A stretch of 38,254 bases of DNA from Candidatus Saccharimonadota bacterium. Lineage in GTDB: Bacteria > Patescibacteriota > Saccharimonadia > Saccharimonadales > Saccharimonadaceae. Both the position numbers and the translations under genes were made by a program. The stretch spans positions 1-38,254 of the forward strand of contig JAPUEE010000024.1 in assembly GCA_027492735.1 (NCBI GenBank). The letters run 5' to 3'. Shown here piece by piece: positions 31,851 through 38,254 of the stretch. Positions within the stretch are counted from its first letter, which is position 1. Each line of letters opens with the position of its first letter. The notes under the pieces were generated by a model. The model was given only the letters and a program-made list of their open reading frames with translations. It did no database searches and had not been told where the DNA came from.

Positions 31851-32309
31851 CTAATATTCGGCTACTATGATCTTGTGTTGATTCATGAGCGTTTTATATG
31901 CACCTGGTTTTTTCATCAGCTCATTCATGTTTTCTGGTACAATTTGCCAGCTCAGACCAAATTTGTCTTTGCACCAGCCGCATTGTTCGTTTTCAGGATA
32001 TGCTGAAAGTTTATCCCAGAAATAATCAATCTCGGCCTGGTCTCTGCACGGCACACTAAACGACACTGCTTCGCTGTGCGTAAACTCCGGCCCAGCATTA
32101 ATTGCCACGAACCGCGTGCCCAGAATTTCAAATTCGACTGTCAGCGGTTGGCCCGCCAGAGTTAATTGAAAATCTGCGAGACCTTCCTCGGCGCTAGCAG
32201 GATAATATTCTGTCGAGATAATCTTGCTATCGGGAAATACTGATACGTAAAACTCGGCCGCTTCCCGCGCATTGCCGTTGAACCATAAATTGGGGGTTAT
32301 CTTTTGCAT
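31851..32309 (-). CDS. PhnB-like VOC superfamily protein
   Basis: 152 residues of the glyoxalase/bleomycin-resistance fold in the PhnB/3-demethylubiquinone-methyltransferase-like group: ITPNLWFNGNAREAAEFYVSVFPDSKI (4-30), then FVAINAGPEFTHSEAVSFSVPCRDQAEIDYFWDKL and CGWCKDKFGLSWQIVPENM. The function is unknown. AAGGAG precedes the ATG. A TATAAT (32378-32373) lies about 64 nt upstream of the start. Confidence 0.87.
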   Translation of the reverse strand: MQKITPNLWFNGNAREAAEFYVSVFPDSKIISTEYYPASAEEGLADFQLTLAGQPLTVEFEILGTRFVAINAGPEFTHSEAVSFSVPCRDQAEIDYFWDKLSAYPENEQCGWCKDKFGLSWQIVPENMNELMKKPGAYKTLMNQHKIIVAEY

Positions 32310-32372
32310 GATTATACTCCTTTCTTGAGTATTTTGTGATAATGAATACCAGGAAATAATCCTTATTGAATT

Positions 32373-32378
32373 ATTATA
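32373..32378 (-). promoter_or_regulatory. Probable -10 of the VOC gene
   Basis: A perfect TATAAT on the minus strand in the 108-bp gap between the bestrophin-like gene and the VOC gene. No good -35 at 16-18 bp. The leader would be about 57 nt and contains AAGGAG. Confidence 0.35.
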
Positions 32379-32417
32379 CTACGTGTAATAAAAGCATTCT
32401 CTCTCTCGCTTATTGCT

Positions 32418-33203
32418 TTAGCGTTGTCGTTTGGCATTATGTTCTTTTCCCTCTGACACCAGATAGTTCTTTGCTTCCCGCAAAAGAAACAAGCTCACAT
32501 CATCTCTAGTCTCACCTTTCCCTCGGAATGGAACGCTGATATGCTGAATCAATAAGAGAATATACACCATAATAAAGGTGATGACCCCGACAATAAATAG
32601 TCCGCCATAAAAGGGATCGATATTGGTACATACCAACAGTCCAATAATGAGAACGACAATCGCCCTTATCAAAAAGAATGCCGATGGAATAAATTGTATA
32701 CGCTGAATATAATTCACCCGAAATAAGTTGCGCATCAGCTGAGTCTGCTGGGTCTTTAGTTTAACGACAAAATTTGGCGGCACACCCGCTTGCTCCATTT
32801 CCATGAACGATACCTGTAGCTGGGCAATTTCTCTCCGCGCCTTTTTGCGATTTATGCGCGTTCCTTCGCGAAATGCCCTGAGAACATCGAGGAGGCTGCG
32901 TCGAAAATGATCGAGATTAAACTCTGGATAGTATTTATGAGTGTCTTTGGCGTCATTATACATATCCTCTATGTTCGAGGCAAATTCTGCCGGAATACGC
33001 TCACTCTCTTTGTAATCCGCTATCGCGGTCGATAGGACAAAGCCGAGAACGAATATGGCACTCGATACCACGCTATTATGAAGCGACGTCTGTTCGATAA
33101 ATTCAAAACCGAAATAGTGCATGGCATACTTGATTGGCAATACCAAGAGCGCCGCGAATAACGCCCACAAAAATATCCTGTAATTCCTAAGTAGTCGTTG
33201 CAT
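32418..33203 (-). CDS. Four-helix membrane protein, bestrophin/DUF4239-like
   Basis: 261 residues. Two helices at the start ([39 protein letters not shown]), a cytoplasmic helical region rich in charge (about 67-165), two helices near 175-220 ([40 protein letters not shown]), and a basic end. The layout and [23 protein letters not shown] recall bestrophin-like anion channels or DUF4239. The assignment is tentative. It begins inside the last codons of msrB (17-nt overlap). Confidence 0.55.
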   Translation of the reverse strand: MQRLLRNYRIFLWALFAALLVLPIKYAMHYFGFEFIEQTSLHNSVVSSAIFVLGFVLSTAIADYKESERIPAEFASNIEDMYNDAKDTHKYYPEFNLDHFRRSLLDVLRAFREGTRINRKKARREIAQLQVSFMEMEQAGVPPNFVVKLKTQQTQLMRNLFRVNYIQRIQFIPSAFFLIRAIVVLIIGLLVCTNIDPFYGGLFIVGVITFIMVYILLLIQHISVPFRGKGETRDDVSLFLLREAKNYLVSEGKEHNAKRQR

Positions 33204-33579
33204 GTTTTATCCCATTCTCTTGTTCAACAAACCTCAGCGAAACCGAGTTCACGCAATGACGCACATTCTTCGGCGTCAAATACTCACCCTCAAATACATG
33301 GCCCAAGTGCCCGCCGCAGTTCGCACAGGTAATCTCTGTACGCTGACCATCAGCATCGAGCACTCGTTTCACAGCACCCGGTATTTCATCGTCAAAACTC
33401 GGCCAACCACAGTGCGAGTCAAACTTATCTTGTGATCGATATAATGGAGTGTCGCATTGACGACAGACAAATATCCCAGGCCTTCGCTCGTCAAGCAATG
33501 TTCCGCTAAATGGCAGTTCAGTTCCTTTGCCGATTATGACGCGTTTTTCTTCATCATTGAGATTATGTAACTTTATCAT
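33187..33579 (-). CDS. msrB: Peptide-methionine (R)-S-oxide reductase
   Basis: Reduces methionine R-sulfoxide in proteins, using thioredoxin. Two zinc CxxC pairs ([16 protein letters not shown]), HCGWPSF in the middle, and the catalytic Cys in [11 protein letters not shown] near the end. The 130 residues from ATG 33579 are normal. GGAG 7 nt upstream supports this start; an upstream ATG at 33612 adds 11 non-family residues. TrxB in this window is a likely electron source through thioredoxin. Confidence 0.94.
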   Translation of the reverse strand: MIKLHNLNDEEKRVIIGKGTELPFSGTLLDERRPGIFVCRQCDTPLYRSQDKFDSHCGWPSFDDEIPGAVKRVLDADGQRTEITCANCGGHLGHVFEGEYLTPKNVRHCVNSVSLRFVEQENGIKHATTT

Positions 33580-33654
33580 GCCTATCTCCGCAGTACATCC
33601 ACGAACCGACATTAAAATAACTGCTTGTAAGCCTATAAGTTGCCATATAGCCTC

Positions 33655-33861
33655 CTATTTGCCGGAGTCGGTCTTGTCCTTGACCTTGTCGAGTACATCG
33701 TTGACTTTTTTGCCAACCTGGTCCCCGATCTCTTCGGCTTTATCTTTCAGATTACCGGTAATCTGTTCTAGCTTGCCTTTTGCTTCAAGTTTTTCATCGC
33801 CTGTTACCTTACCGACAGCCTCTTTTGCCGACCCTTCAAGTTTGTCACCTAGTCCACTCAT
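33655..33861 (-). CDS. CsbD-like stress protein
   Basis: 68 residues, highly charged and helical: MSGLGDKLEGSAKEAVGKVT, then DEKLEAKGKLEQITGNLKDKAEEIGDQ, the CsbD/YjbJ pattern. Homologues rise under general stress; the molecular role is unknown. AAGGAG precedes the ATG. A good promoter lies 35 bp upstream (next entry). Confidence 0.92.
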   Translation of the reverse strand: MSGLGDKLEGSAKEAVGKVTGDEKLEAKGKLEQITGNLKDKAEEIGDQVGKKVNDVLDKVKDKTDSGK

Positions 33862-33876
33862 GGAATACTCCTTTCG

Positions 33877-34050
33877 TTACTGGTTACGTACACCTATTAT
33901 AGCAGATGATAGTTTCTTCGTCAGGGCTACCGCCCCAGTGACGGCAGCTAAATAAATCAGATAATTTACAAAAATCGTCGAACCTCGACCGCCTGTTCGA
34001 TACAGCGTAATCGTCAGCTCAGCATCCGGGTAGTAGTTAATGGTAATCAT
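33877..34050 (-). CDS. Possible 57-residue single-helix membrane protein
   Basis: An open frame from ATG 34050 to TAA 33877: MITINYYPDAELTITLYRTG, then GRGSTIFVNYLIYLAAVTGAV with one membrane helix (about 26-44), and a short basic end (LTKKLSSAIIGVRNQ). It lies on the same strand as its neighbours and fills the otherwise empty space before csbD. Against it: no clear Shine-Dalgarno or close -10, and the csbD promoter lies inside its 3' part. I do not recognise it. Confidence 0.35.
   Translation of the reverse strand: MITINYYPDAELTITLYRTGGRGSTIFVNYLIYLAAVTGAVALTKKLSSAIIGVRNQ
33896..33924 (-). promoter_or_regulatory. Promoter of csbD
   Basis: Minus strand CTGACG (33924-33919), 17-bp spacer, extended -10 TGC-TATAAT (33904-33896). 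Transcription would start near 33889, 28 nt before the ATG at 33861. Confidence 0.7.
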
Positions 34051-34143
34051 CCTAAAAGGAAAGCCCCGATGCTCAATTTCCTAGTAACAGAGAGTGTTAT
34101 TTAACTGCTTGTATTTTAGTTTGGTTTAATAGAGCAGTTTGAC

Positions 34144-34227
34144 TTGTCCGGATATTGTCCGGATATTGTCCGGATAGATTACTATTAACAGAGGTACGCT
34201 GCGTCCGGATATTGTCCGGATAGATTA
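34144..34227. repeat. Tandem 11-bp repeats in two blocks
   Basis: The unit TTGTCCGGATA occurs three times head to tail (34144-34154, 34155-34165, 34166-34176), each with the palindromic core TCCGGA. A second block has GTCCGGATA (34203-34211) and a full unit (34212-34222). Both blocks end in GATTA, so a 25-bp string is exactly repeated at 34157-34181 and 34203-34227. The last GATTA includes the stop codon of the AlbA_2 gene. Iteron-like or operator-like; no known family recognised. Confidence 0.95.
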
Positions 34228-35634
34228 GTCACTTAAAACGTACTTAGTCCCCGGACCCCTACCTTCAACCCTGATAATTCCATACTTCATCATCTCATTG
34301 AGTTCGCGTCGTGCCTTACGGTCATCATATACACTAGTCATATGATTAACATCACAATATTCTCTGTTGGATATACTGCCATGGTTTTTGATATGTACTA
34401 AAGCATTTTGCTGAGTGTCTTTTAGCGAATACCGATCAGCTATATCTTTTACCCATTCTTTATCTTTATTTGAGTGTGGAGAAGAGAAAAATAACGTAGC
34501 CTTAAAACTACCGGAGATGTTTTCGAATAACGGGTCCAGTAAGCCTTTATTCCTAGCAGCCTGCTTTATTGTTAATATTCCACGTGCACTTTTATCTGTA
34601 ATCTTGAATACTTTTAACATCTCCATCAGATTGGGGTTTCTTGCCTTGGAATCAGTCTTGTCTAGATCATCGATTGCAACCAGGCTTTCTCCAGGATTAG
34701 ATAGCTCAATTCTATCAGAATATAAGTCAACATTAACACATGAGTTAGATATCGAGTAGTCTCGATGGGCAATAGCATTTGCCAATGCTTCACGCAGAGC
34801 AGCTTCTGGCAAAATATATTGATCCTCGCGCAAGCCAGTCCCTGCGTTTAACGTACCTTCTACAGGTAGTTTAGATTTTATATGCTCAAATGCCTCTATG
34901 AATTGCTTTCTTATGTCACCGTGAAATTCGTTCCTTTCATTATAAATTTTTGTTAAATCGTCTCCTACCTTACTTGTACCAGCAAAATACCTGAAATCTA
35001 TATAGACATTGTTCAGTGTCTCGTCGATCTTATTATTCACACCAAAACCAATCAGGCCAAATACAGTTAGTTTGCCTTCTCTTAACGCTTTTAATTTAGT
35101 AAGTTTAGTTTCCGTGTCTAGACCGTCAATACCAGCTAGACCAGTTTTTGATATATATTCATCAACTTTGGTGTCGTCAACTAATTCTTTAATATTGCCA
35201 TTGACTGGTTGATTTTCACCGCCTCCGCTCGCGCCAGCAAACATACTCTTTTTCTGTTCATCGGTAGCTAGAACCGTTGTTGCCCCTTGGCGTATATACA
35301 CTTTTTTCTCGCCAACTTTCTTGCTAAAGATTGGCTTATCATAAAACGGAGATTCTTTTATATCAAGCTCAACCCATGCCCCATTACACTCGATATTAAC
35401 AGAAATCGGCCTGTTGAACTTATCATTACTAATTAAAGTAGAAACGTCTTTCTGTAGTTTATCGAGAATTTCACGACTTAGCCCTATCTCCCGACCATCA
35501 TCACTTACACCTAGCAGTATCTTACCGCCACGTGTATTTGCAAAAGCACTCATAGGCTGCCATAAATTGTCAGGTAGGGCGCCGTTCTCGCAGCTCTTAA
35601 ATTCAGTGTCTAGATTCTCGATAAGTCTGTGCAT
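34225..35634 (-). CDS. Schlafen/AlbA_2 domain DNA-binding protein with HATPase-like C-terminus
   Basis: 469 residues from ATG 35634. The N-terminal AlbA_2 domain starts ENLDTEFKSCENGALPDNLWQPMSAFANTRGGKILLGVSDDGREIG and runs to about 130. The second half has the HATPase_c_4 type block PEAALREALANAIAHRDYS and the segment RIELSNPG; the C-terminal 70 residues look like a winged helix (ALVHIKNHGSISNREYCDVN). Such proteins act as transcription regulators or defence-associated factors. The gene is more AT-rich than its neighbours and lies beside tRNA-Asn, signs of transfer. I prefer 35634 over 35694, whose first 20 residues are hydrophobic and off-family. Confidence 0.82.
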   Translation of the reverse strand: MHRLIENLDTEFKSCENGALPDNLWQPMSAFANTRGGKILLGVSDDGREIGLSREILDKLQKDVSTLISNDKFNRPISVNIECNGAWVELDIKESPFYDKPIFSKKVGEKKVYIRQGATTVLATDEQKKSMFAGASGGGENQPVNGNIKELVDDTKVDEYISKTGLAGIDGLDTETKLTKLKALREGKLTVFGLIGFGVNNKIDETLNNVYIDFRYFAGTSKVGDDLTKIYNERNEFHGDIRKQFIEAFEHIKSKLPVEGTLNAGTGLREDQYILPEAALREALANAIAHRDYSISNSCVNVDLYSDRIELSNPGESLVAIDDLDKTDSKARNPNLMEMLKVFKITDKSARGILTIKQAARNKGLLDPLFENISGSFKATLFFSSPHSNKDKEWVKDIADRYSLKDTQQNALVHIKNHGSISNREYCDVNHMTSVYDDRKARRELNEMMKYGIIRVEGRGPGTKYVLSD

Positions 35635-35649
35635 ACTATCAATAGTATA
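35633..35649 (-). promoter_or_regulatory. -10 box and palindrome at the start of the AlbA_2 gene
   Basis: Minus strand TATACT (35649-35644) ends 9 nt before the ATG. ATACTAT and ATAGTAT (35633-35648, 2-nt centre) form a perfect inverted repeat that covers the -10 and the first bases of the start codon. This could be an autoregulatory site for the gene's own winged helix. Confidence 0.45.
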
Positions 35650-35686
35650 CCTCTGACACAATAAAAACACCAGAAATGAAAAGTGC

Positions 35687-35702
35687 CAGACCATTTGGTC
35701 TG
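35687..35702 (-). terminator. Terminator hairpin after tRNA-Asn
   Basis: CAGACC and GGTCTG pair around a 4-nt loop (AAAT on the minus strand), extendable by two pairs, followed by GCACTTTTCATTT. It lies 10 bp past the CCA end of the tRNA. The T tract is interrupted, so it may be moderate. Confidence 0.65.
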
Positions 35703-35712
35703 ACGTTTTTCA

Positions 35713-35787
35713 TGGCTCCGGAGGCCGGATTCGAACCGGCGACCAATTGGTTAACAGCCAACTGCGCTACCGCTGCGCTACTCCGGA
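35713..35787 (-). tRNA. tRNA-Asn (anticodon GTT)
   Basis: Read on the minus strand, 75 nt with encoded CCA. Acceptor stem TCCGGAG/CTCCGGA, D stem GCGC/GCGC, anticodon stem GTTGG/CCAAT with loop CTGTTAA (anticodon GTT), T stem GCCGG/CCGGC with TTCGAAT, discriminator G. The fold is complete. It has its own promoter and a hairpin terminator, and borders the probably acquired AlbA_2 gene. Confidence 0.97.
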
Positions 35788-35798
35788 ATACAGCAGCA

Positions 35799-35827
35799 AT
35801 TATACCGAGTTTACCTACCACAGTCAA
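35799..35827 (-). promoter_or_regulatory. Promoter of tRNA-Asn
   Basis: Minus strand TTGACT (35827-35822), exact 17-bp spacer, TATAAT (35804-35799), ending 11 bp before the mature 5' end. The -35 lies 8 bp past the LCP gene stop. Confidence 0.85.
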
Positions 35828-35835
35828 GGCGAGTA

Positions 35836-37515
35836 TTAATTTGTATCACTAGCGCCAAATACAATAACGAAATCTACATCTTTTTTGGCAGTATAGCCAG
35901 ATAATTGGCCTTCTTTGACCTTGACGCTGTATTTGTCAGCTAGTGCTTTGGCTGTAGCCGATTTATCCTCGTTGAGTTGATAGATGGTTACCGCTTTGTC
36001 GCTAGACTCCGGTGCATTAGTGATAGCTGCTACTTTATAGCCAGCATCCTCTAGATCGGTCGCTTTTTCCTGAGCGAGGCCATACACCCCAGAGCCATTC
36101 AACACATCAATGACTGCCTTTTCGCGCTTCACAGGATCGCTGGTTAAATTATCACTGACATATTCGTGGATCTCGGAATAGTCATACGTTCCAGCAGTCG
36201 GAACAACGACGCTCATCGCATTCACCGTGTCAATTGCCATCAAATCAGGGCCATCTGTTCGGCCAGTCATCGGTAATGAAATAATCGATTCAGTTTTGAG
36301 ATTCGATGCTAGATCTAGCAAAGTCTGAATCTCAGAACTTTTGAAACTAGTCTGTAAATTATCACCGAGAGCATCAATGAGGGAGTTAACAGCTACTGGA
36401 TTCGCGAGAGTTCCGACGCTAAGCGCCTTGGTCCTGAGCGCAGCCAGGATCTTTTGTTGGTACATCTCTCGGTCAAAGTTACCGCTCGCGAGACCATAGC
36501 CACCATGGCTGTTTCGTGAGCGAGCCAATGCCAATGCACGCTCGCCGTCCAAATGCACTTCACCATTCGGATAACGCACTTTGGTCGCCACATCATAAAT
36601 TCCACGCGGGTCTTTACTGTCGATTGTGACATCGACACCACCTACCGCGTCAACCGTCTTGATCAGTGCCGTCCAGTCAGCATGTATGTAATATTGGATA
36701 TCGAGACCCAAGATCTCACCGGCTTTTTTCTGTAATTCCTTAGCGCCGGCTTCGGGACTCTTTTTATTGTCCGTATAGCCACAATAGTAGGACTCATTTA
36801 GTTTTCCAGCCGATGTTCCGAGAGCTTTACACGGTCGCTTGACGTAAAGGTCGCGTGGCAGGCTCATCATATAGGCATCGTGTTTATCCTGATCAACGCT
36901 GAGCACCATAATCGAGTCTGTTAAAAATGCACCGTCCCACGCGTCTTCGCTCATCGTATAACCACTGGTACCGAAAATGAGGATATTCGTACGGCCATTT
37001 TCATCCTCGGCCAATTTCGCCTTTGACGTAAATGCATCGAGTATGTTGCCTTGGAATATTTTACCGCCAGCCGATAGGAATCGGAAGGCCAAAAAACCTC
37101 CCATGATGATCAAAACTGCAACAATCGCCAGAATCGTCCATTTAACGTAGTGTCGTTTGTGTTTTTTCGATTTATCCTTGGTCTTTTTAGCTTTTCTGTC
37201 CTTTTTCGGACGACGACGTCTAATTGGTTCCGTCGAAACTGCAGGTATTTCAGTGGTCGAACCAAGATTATTCAGAGTTTCCTCAATTTCGGTATCGATA
37301 CCTGCAGGCTGTATCTGTTGGTGCGGCTGTGGTTTTGGTCTAGCGGCTACCGATACAGGCTGTCTATCTAGTGTGTGATGTGGAGCCGGCTGTCGACCTT
37401 TTGATGAGGAGTTGTTTGTATCAATAAAAACTCGCCGATTAGCACCATTACCCGATAACACGTCGTCGCGTCGTCGTAATGTGAACCCGTCAATCGATTG
37501 CCGTCTTTTATCCAT
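35836..37515 (-). CDS. LytR-CpsA-Psr (LCP) family wall-polymer ligase with LytR_C domain
   Basis: Transfers polyprenyl-linked glycopolymers onto the cell wall. A long cytoplasmic part (1-122) ends in a strongly basic stretch (KKDRKAKKTKDKSKKHKRHY); one helix (WTILAIVAVLIIMGGFLAF, about 126-144); LCP domain with MSLPRDLYV, VGGVDVTIDSKD and LARSRNSHGGYG plus NFDREMYQQKIL, the Arg/Asp residues that bind pyrophosphate; C-terminal LytR_C (VIDVLNGSGVYGLAQEKATD to VIVFG). 559 residues. TGG-TAAAAT (37534-37526) ends 10 nt before the ATG. Divergent from the sugar transferase with 57 bp between. Confidence 0.93.
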   Translation of the reverse strand: MDKRRQSIDGFTLRRRDDVLSGNGANRRVFIDTNNSSSKGRQPAPHHTLDRQPVSVAARPKPQPHQQIQPAGIDTEIEETLNNLGSTTEIPAVSTEPIRRRRPKKDRKAKKTKDKSKKHKRHYVKWTILAIVAVLIIMGGFLAFRFLSAGGKIFQGNILDAFTSKAKLAEDENGRTNILIFGTSGYTMSEDAWDGAFLTDSIMVLSVDQDKHDAYMMSLPRDLYVKRPCKALGTSAGKLNESYYCGYTDNKKSPEAGAKELQKKAGEILGLDIQYYIHADWTALIKTVDAVGGVDVTIDSKDPRGIYDVATKVRYPNGEVHLDGERALALARSRNSHGGYGLASGNFDREMYQQKILAALRTKALSVGTLANPVAVNSLIDALGDNLQTSFKSSEIQTLLDLASNLKTESIISLPMTGRTDGPDLMAIDTVNAMSVVVPTAGTYDYSEIHEYVSDNLTSDPVKREKAVIDVLNGSGVYGLAQEKATDLEDAGYKVAAITNAPESSDKAVTIYQLNEDKSATAKALADKYSVKVKEGQLSGYTAKKDVDFVIVFGASDTN

Positions 37516-37525
37516 TAGCCTGTCA

Positions 37526-37534
37526 ATTTTACCA
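37526..37534 (-). promoter_or_regulatory. Extended -10 of the LCP gene
   Basis: Minus strand TGG-TAAAAT, 10 nt before the ATG at 37515; leader of about 3 nt predicted. Confidence 0.5.
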
Positions 37535-37557
37535 GAATTTATGACTTACGACAAATA

Positions 37558-37566
37558 TGTTATGAT
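37558..37566 (+). promoter_or_regulatory. Extended -10 of the sugar transferase gene, leaderless type
   Basis: TGT-TATGAT (37558-37566), then TATACT and the ATG at 37573. The 6-nt gap equals that at ftsK, GH13 and trhO. The two divergent -10 boxes of this intergenic region are 23 bp apart. Confidence 0.6.
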
Positions 37567-37572
37567 TATACT

Positions 37573-38254
37573 ATGCGAGATAGAGCTTCTCTAAAATTCA
37601 AACTCTTCTTGATTGTAGGTGATGTACTAGCAGTAGTTGGCGCCTACGTTCTGGCCTATGTTATCCGCGTTAAAGTTAGCGATGTTCCTACCGCAGATGT
37701 GGTTCTGGCACGACCGTATCTCTATGCACTACTAACGCTGTTACCGTTTGTTATTATCTGGTTTAGCTTGATTGGAACGTACCGATCAGCACCCCAAAAA
37801 ATACTCGCCCAAGCTGGTAGACTGCTCTCCGGTGCCTTGGGCGCAATGCTCTTTATGGTAACCGTTGACTATTTTCATAATCAACCCATATTCCCGGCCA
37901 AGCTCGTACCAATTTACGGTCTAGTCTTTAGCATCTTATTTCTCTGCGTCTCGCGAGGCACGTTATACCTGCTCCGTTACCTACGCCAGCGGAAAAATCT
38001 CGGTGAATATCAATATGTGATGATTGTGGGGAGTAACGATACCGCTAGAGACATTGTGGCCTACGTGGGTCAGCGAAATAATAACTACAAAATCCATAGT
38101 GTCATTGGCGATCGTCGACTAAAATTTACCACCCACAAAGACATCGCGTCGGCCATACGCAGCCACAACCCTGATATCATTATCCAGGTAGCTACCGCTG
38201 ATCAGCCTGTAATAGATCGCGATTTGCTAGAGTATGCGCAAAAGAATTTCGTAG
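37573..38254 (+). CDS. Polyprenyl-phosphate sugar-1-phosphate transferase, N-terminal part (runs off the window)
   Basis: 227 codons are present. Four or five membrane helices (LFLIVGDVLAVVGAYVLAYVI; LLTLLPFVIIWFSLIG; LLSGALGAMLFMVTV; PIYGLVFSILFLCVSRGTLYLL) precede a cytoplasmic Rossmann-like CoA_binding_3 domain (YQYVMIVGSNDTARDIVAYV, then DIIIQVATADQP). This is the N-terminal layout of WbaP/EpsE/WcaJ initiating transferases; the catalytic domain would lie beyond the right edge. It would start a glycan on undecaprenyl phosphate, and the divergent LCP protein would attach the finished polymer. The ATG is set by the -10 box 6 nt upstream. Confidence 0.85.
   Translation, partial: MRDRASLKFKLFLIVGDVLAVVGAYVLAYVIRVKVSDVPTADVVLARPYLYALLTLLPFVIIWFSLIGTYRSAPQKILAQAGRLLSGALGAMLFMVTVDYFHNQPIFPAKLVPIYGLVFSILFLCVSRGTLYLLRYLRQRKNLGEYQYVMIVGSNDTARDIVAYVGQRNNNYKIHSVIGDRRLKFTTHKDIASAIRSHNPDIIIQVATADQPVIDRDLLEYAQKNFV

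Larger units (their letters stand above)
33862..34224. other. Intergenic stretch between csbD and the AlbA_2 gene
   Basis: 363 bp without a secure gene. It holds the csbD promoter, a possible 57-residue frame, about 90 bp in which I see nothing clear, and the 11-bp repeat array. No strong terminator is visible downstream of the AlbA_2 gene. Confidence 0.7.

Noticed and set aside
34144-34227. CRISPR array
   Set aside because: Units of 11 bp abut directly, without unique spacers, and no cas gene is near.
34144-35787. Mobile element integrated at tRNA-Asn with the repeats as att sites
   Set aside because: The repeat unit shares only a short CCGG-containing string with the tRNA 3' end, not the 15 or more identical bases expected of att duplication, and no integrase is present.
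1-38254. Recoded UGA (SR1/Gracilibacteria code)
   Set aside because: Several conserved genes (dut, ftsK, mpg context, chaB) end properly at TGA and no conserved frame reads through TGA.

Overview
The window looks like the chromosome of a Patescibacteria/CPR bacterium, most likely Candidatus Saccharibacteria (TM7). The evidence is indirect: compact genes, many start/stop overlaps, a TruB lacking the C-terminal extension, a degenerate DHH-family protein beside it, a lysine/alanine-tailed S20, LCP and sugar-transferase envelope genes, TspO and HdeD membrane proteins, and standard use of UGA as a stop (so not SR1 or Gracilibacteria). No 16S gene is present, so the phylum is an inference.

Layout. 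1-180: the 5' end of a minus-strand gene behind a promoter whose spacer holds a run of 14 G. 180-4718: translation and replication genes (truB, DHH protein, rpsT on the other strand, an unknown gene plus holA). 4813-5246: a strong promoter, a structured leader or small RNA ending in a terminator, and a 76-residue protein. 5247-9303: a minus-strand ftsK-dut-HAD-mutM operon. 9354-14180: MFS exporter, DUF2207 envelope protein, FMN reductase, HdeD. 14305-22235: sugar metabolism (GH37 trehalase, Zwf, alpha/beta hydrolase, GH13 enzyme) with thioredoxin reductase and a GT-C glycosyltransferase between. 22260-28729: MFS transporter, TrhO, and a MarR-controlled heterodimeric ABC exporter. 28806-33861: a run of small stress and accessory genes (I78-like inhibitor, YdeI-like, TspO, DUF488, Mpg, DUF1697, ChaB, VOC, bestrophin-like, MsrB, CsbD). 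34144-35787: an AT-rich Schlafen/AlbA_2 gene between tandem 11-bp repeats and tRNA-Asn. 35836-38254: LCP ligase and a divergent sugar transferase.

Two expression modes coexist. About ten genes have a clear Shine-Dalgarno motif (rpsT, hdeD, FMN reductase, csbD, chaB, VOC, msrB and others). At least eleven others have a -10 box, often extended (TGn-TATAAT), ending only 6-10 nt before the start codon and no Shine-Dalgarno, which implies leaderless or near-leaderless mRNAs.

The most promising unusual items are the poly-G promoter at 112-141 (probable phase variation of a gene leaving the window on the left), the candidate attenuator/small RNA at about 4849-4994, the leaderless start class, the 11-bp repeat array at 34144-34222, and the 21-bp palindrome in the promoter of the MarR/ABC operon.
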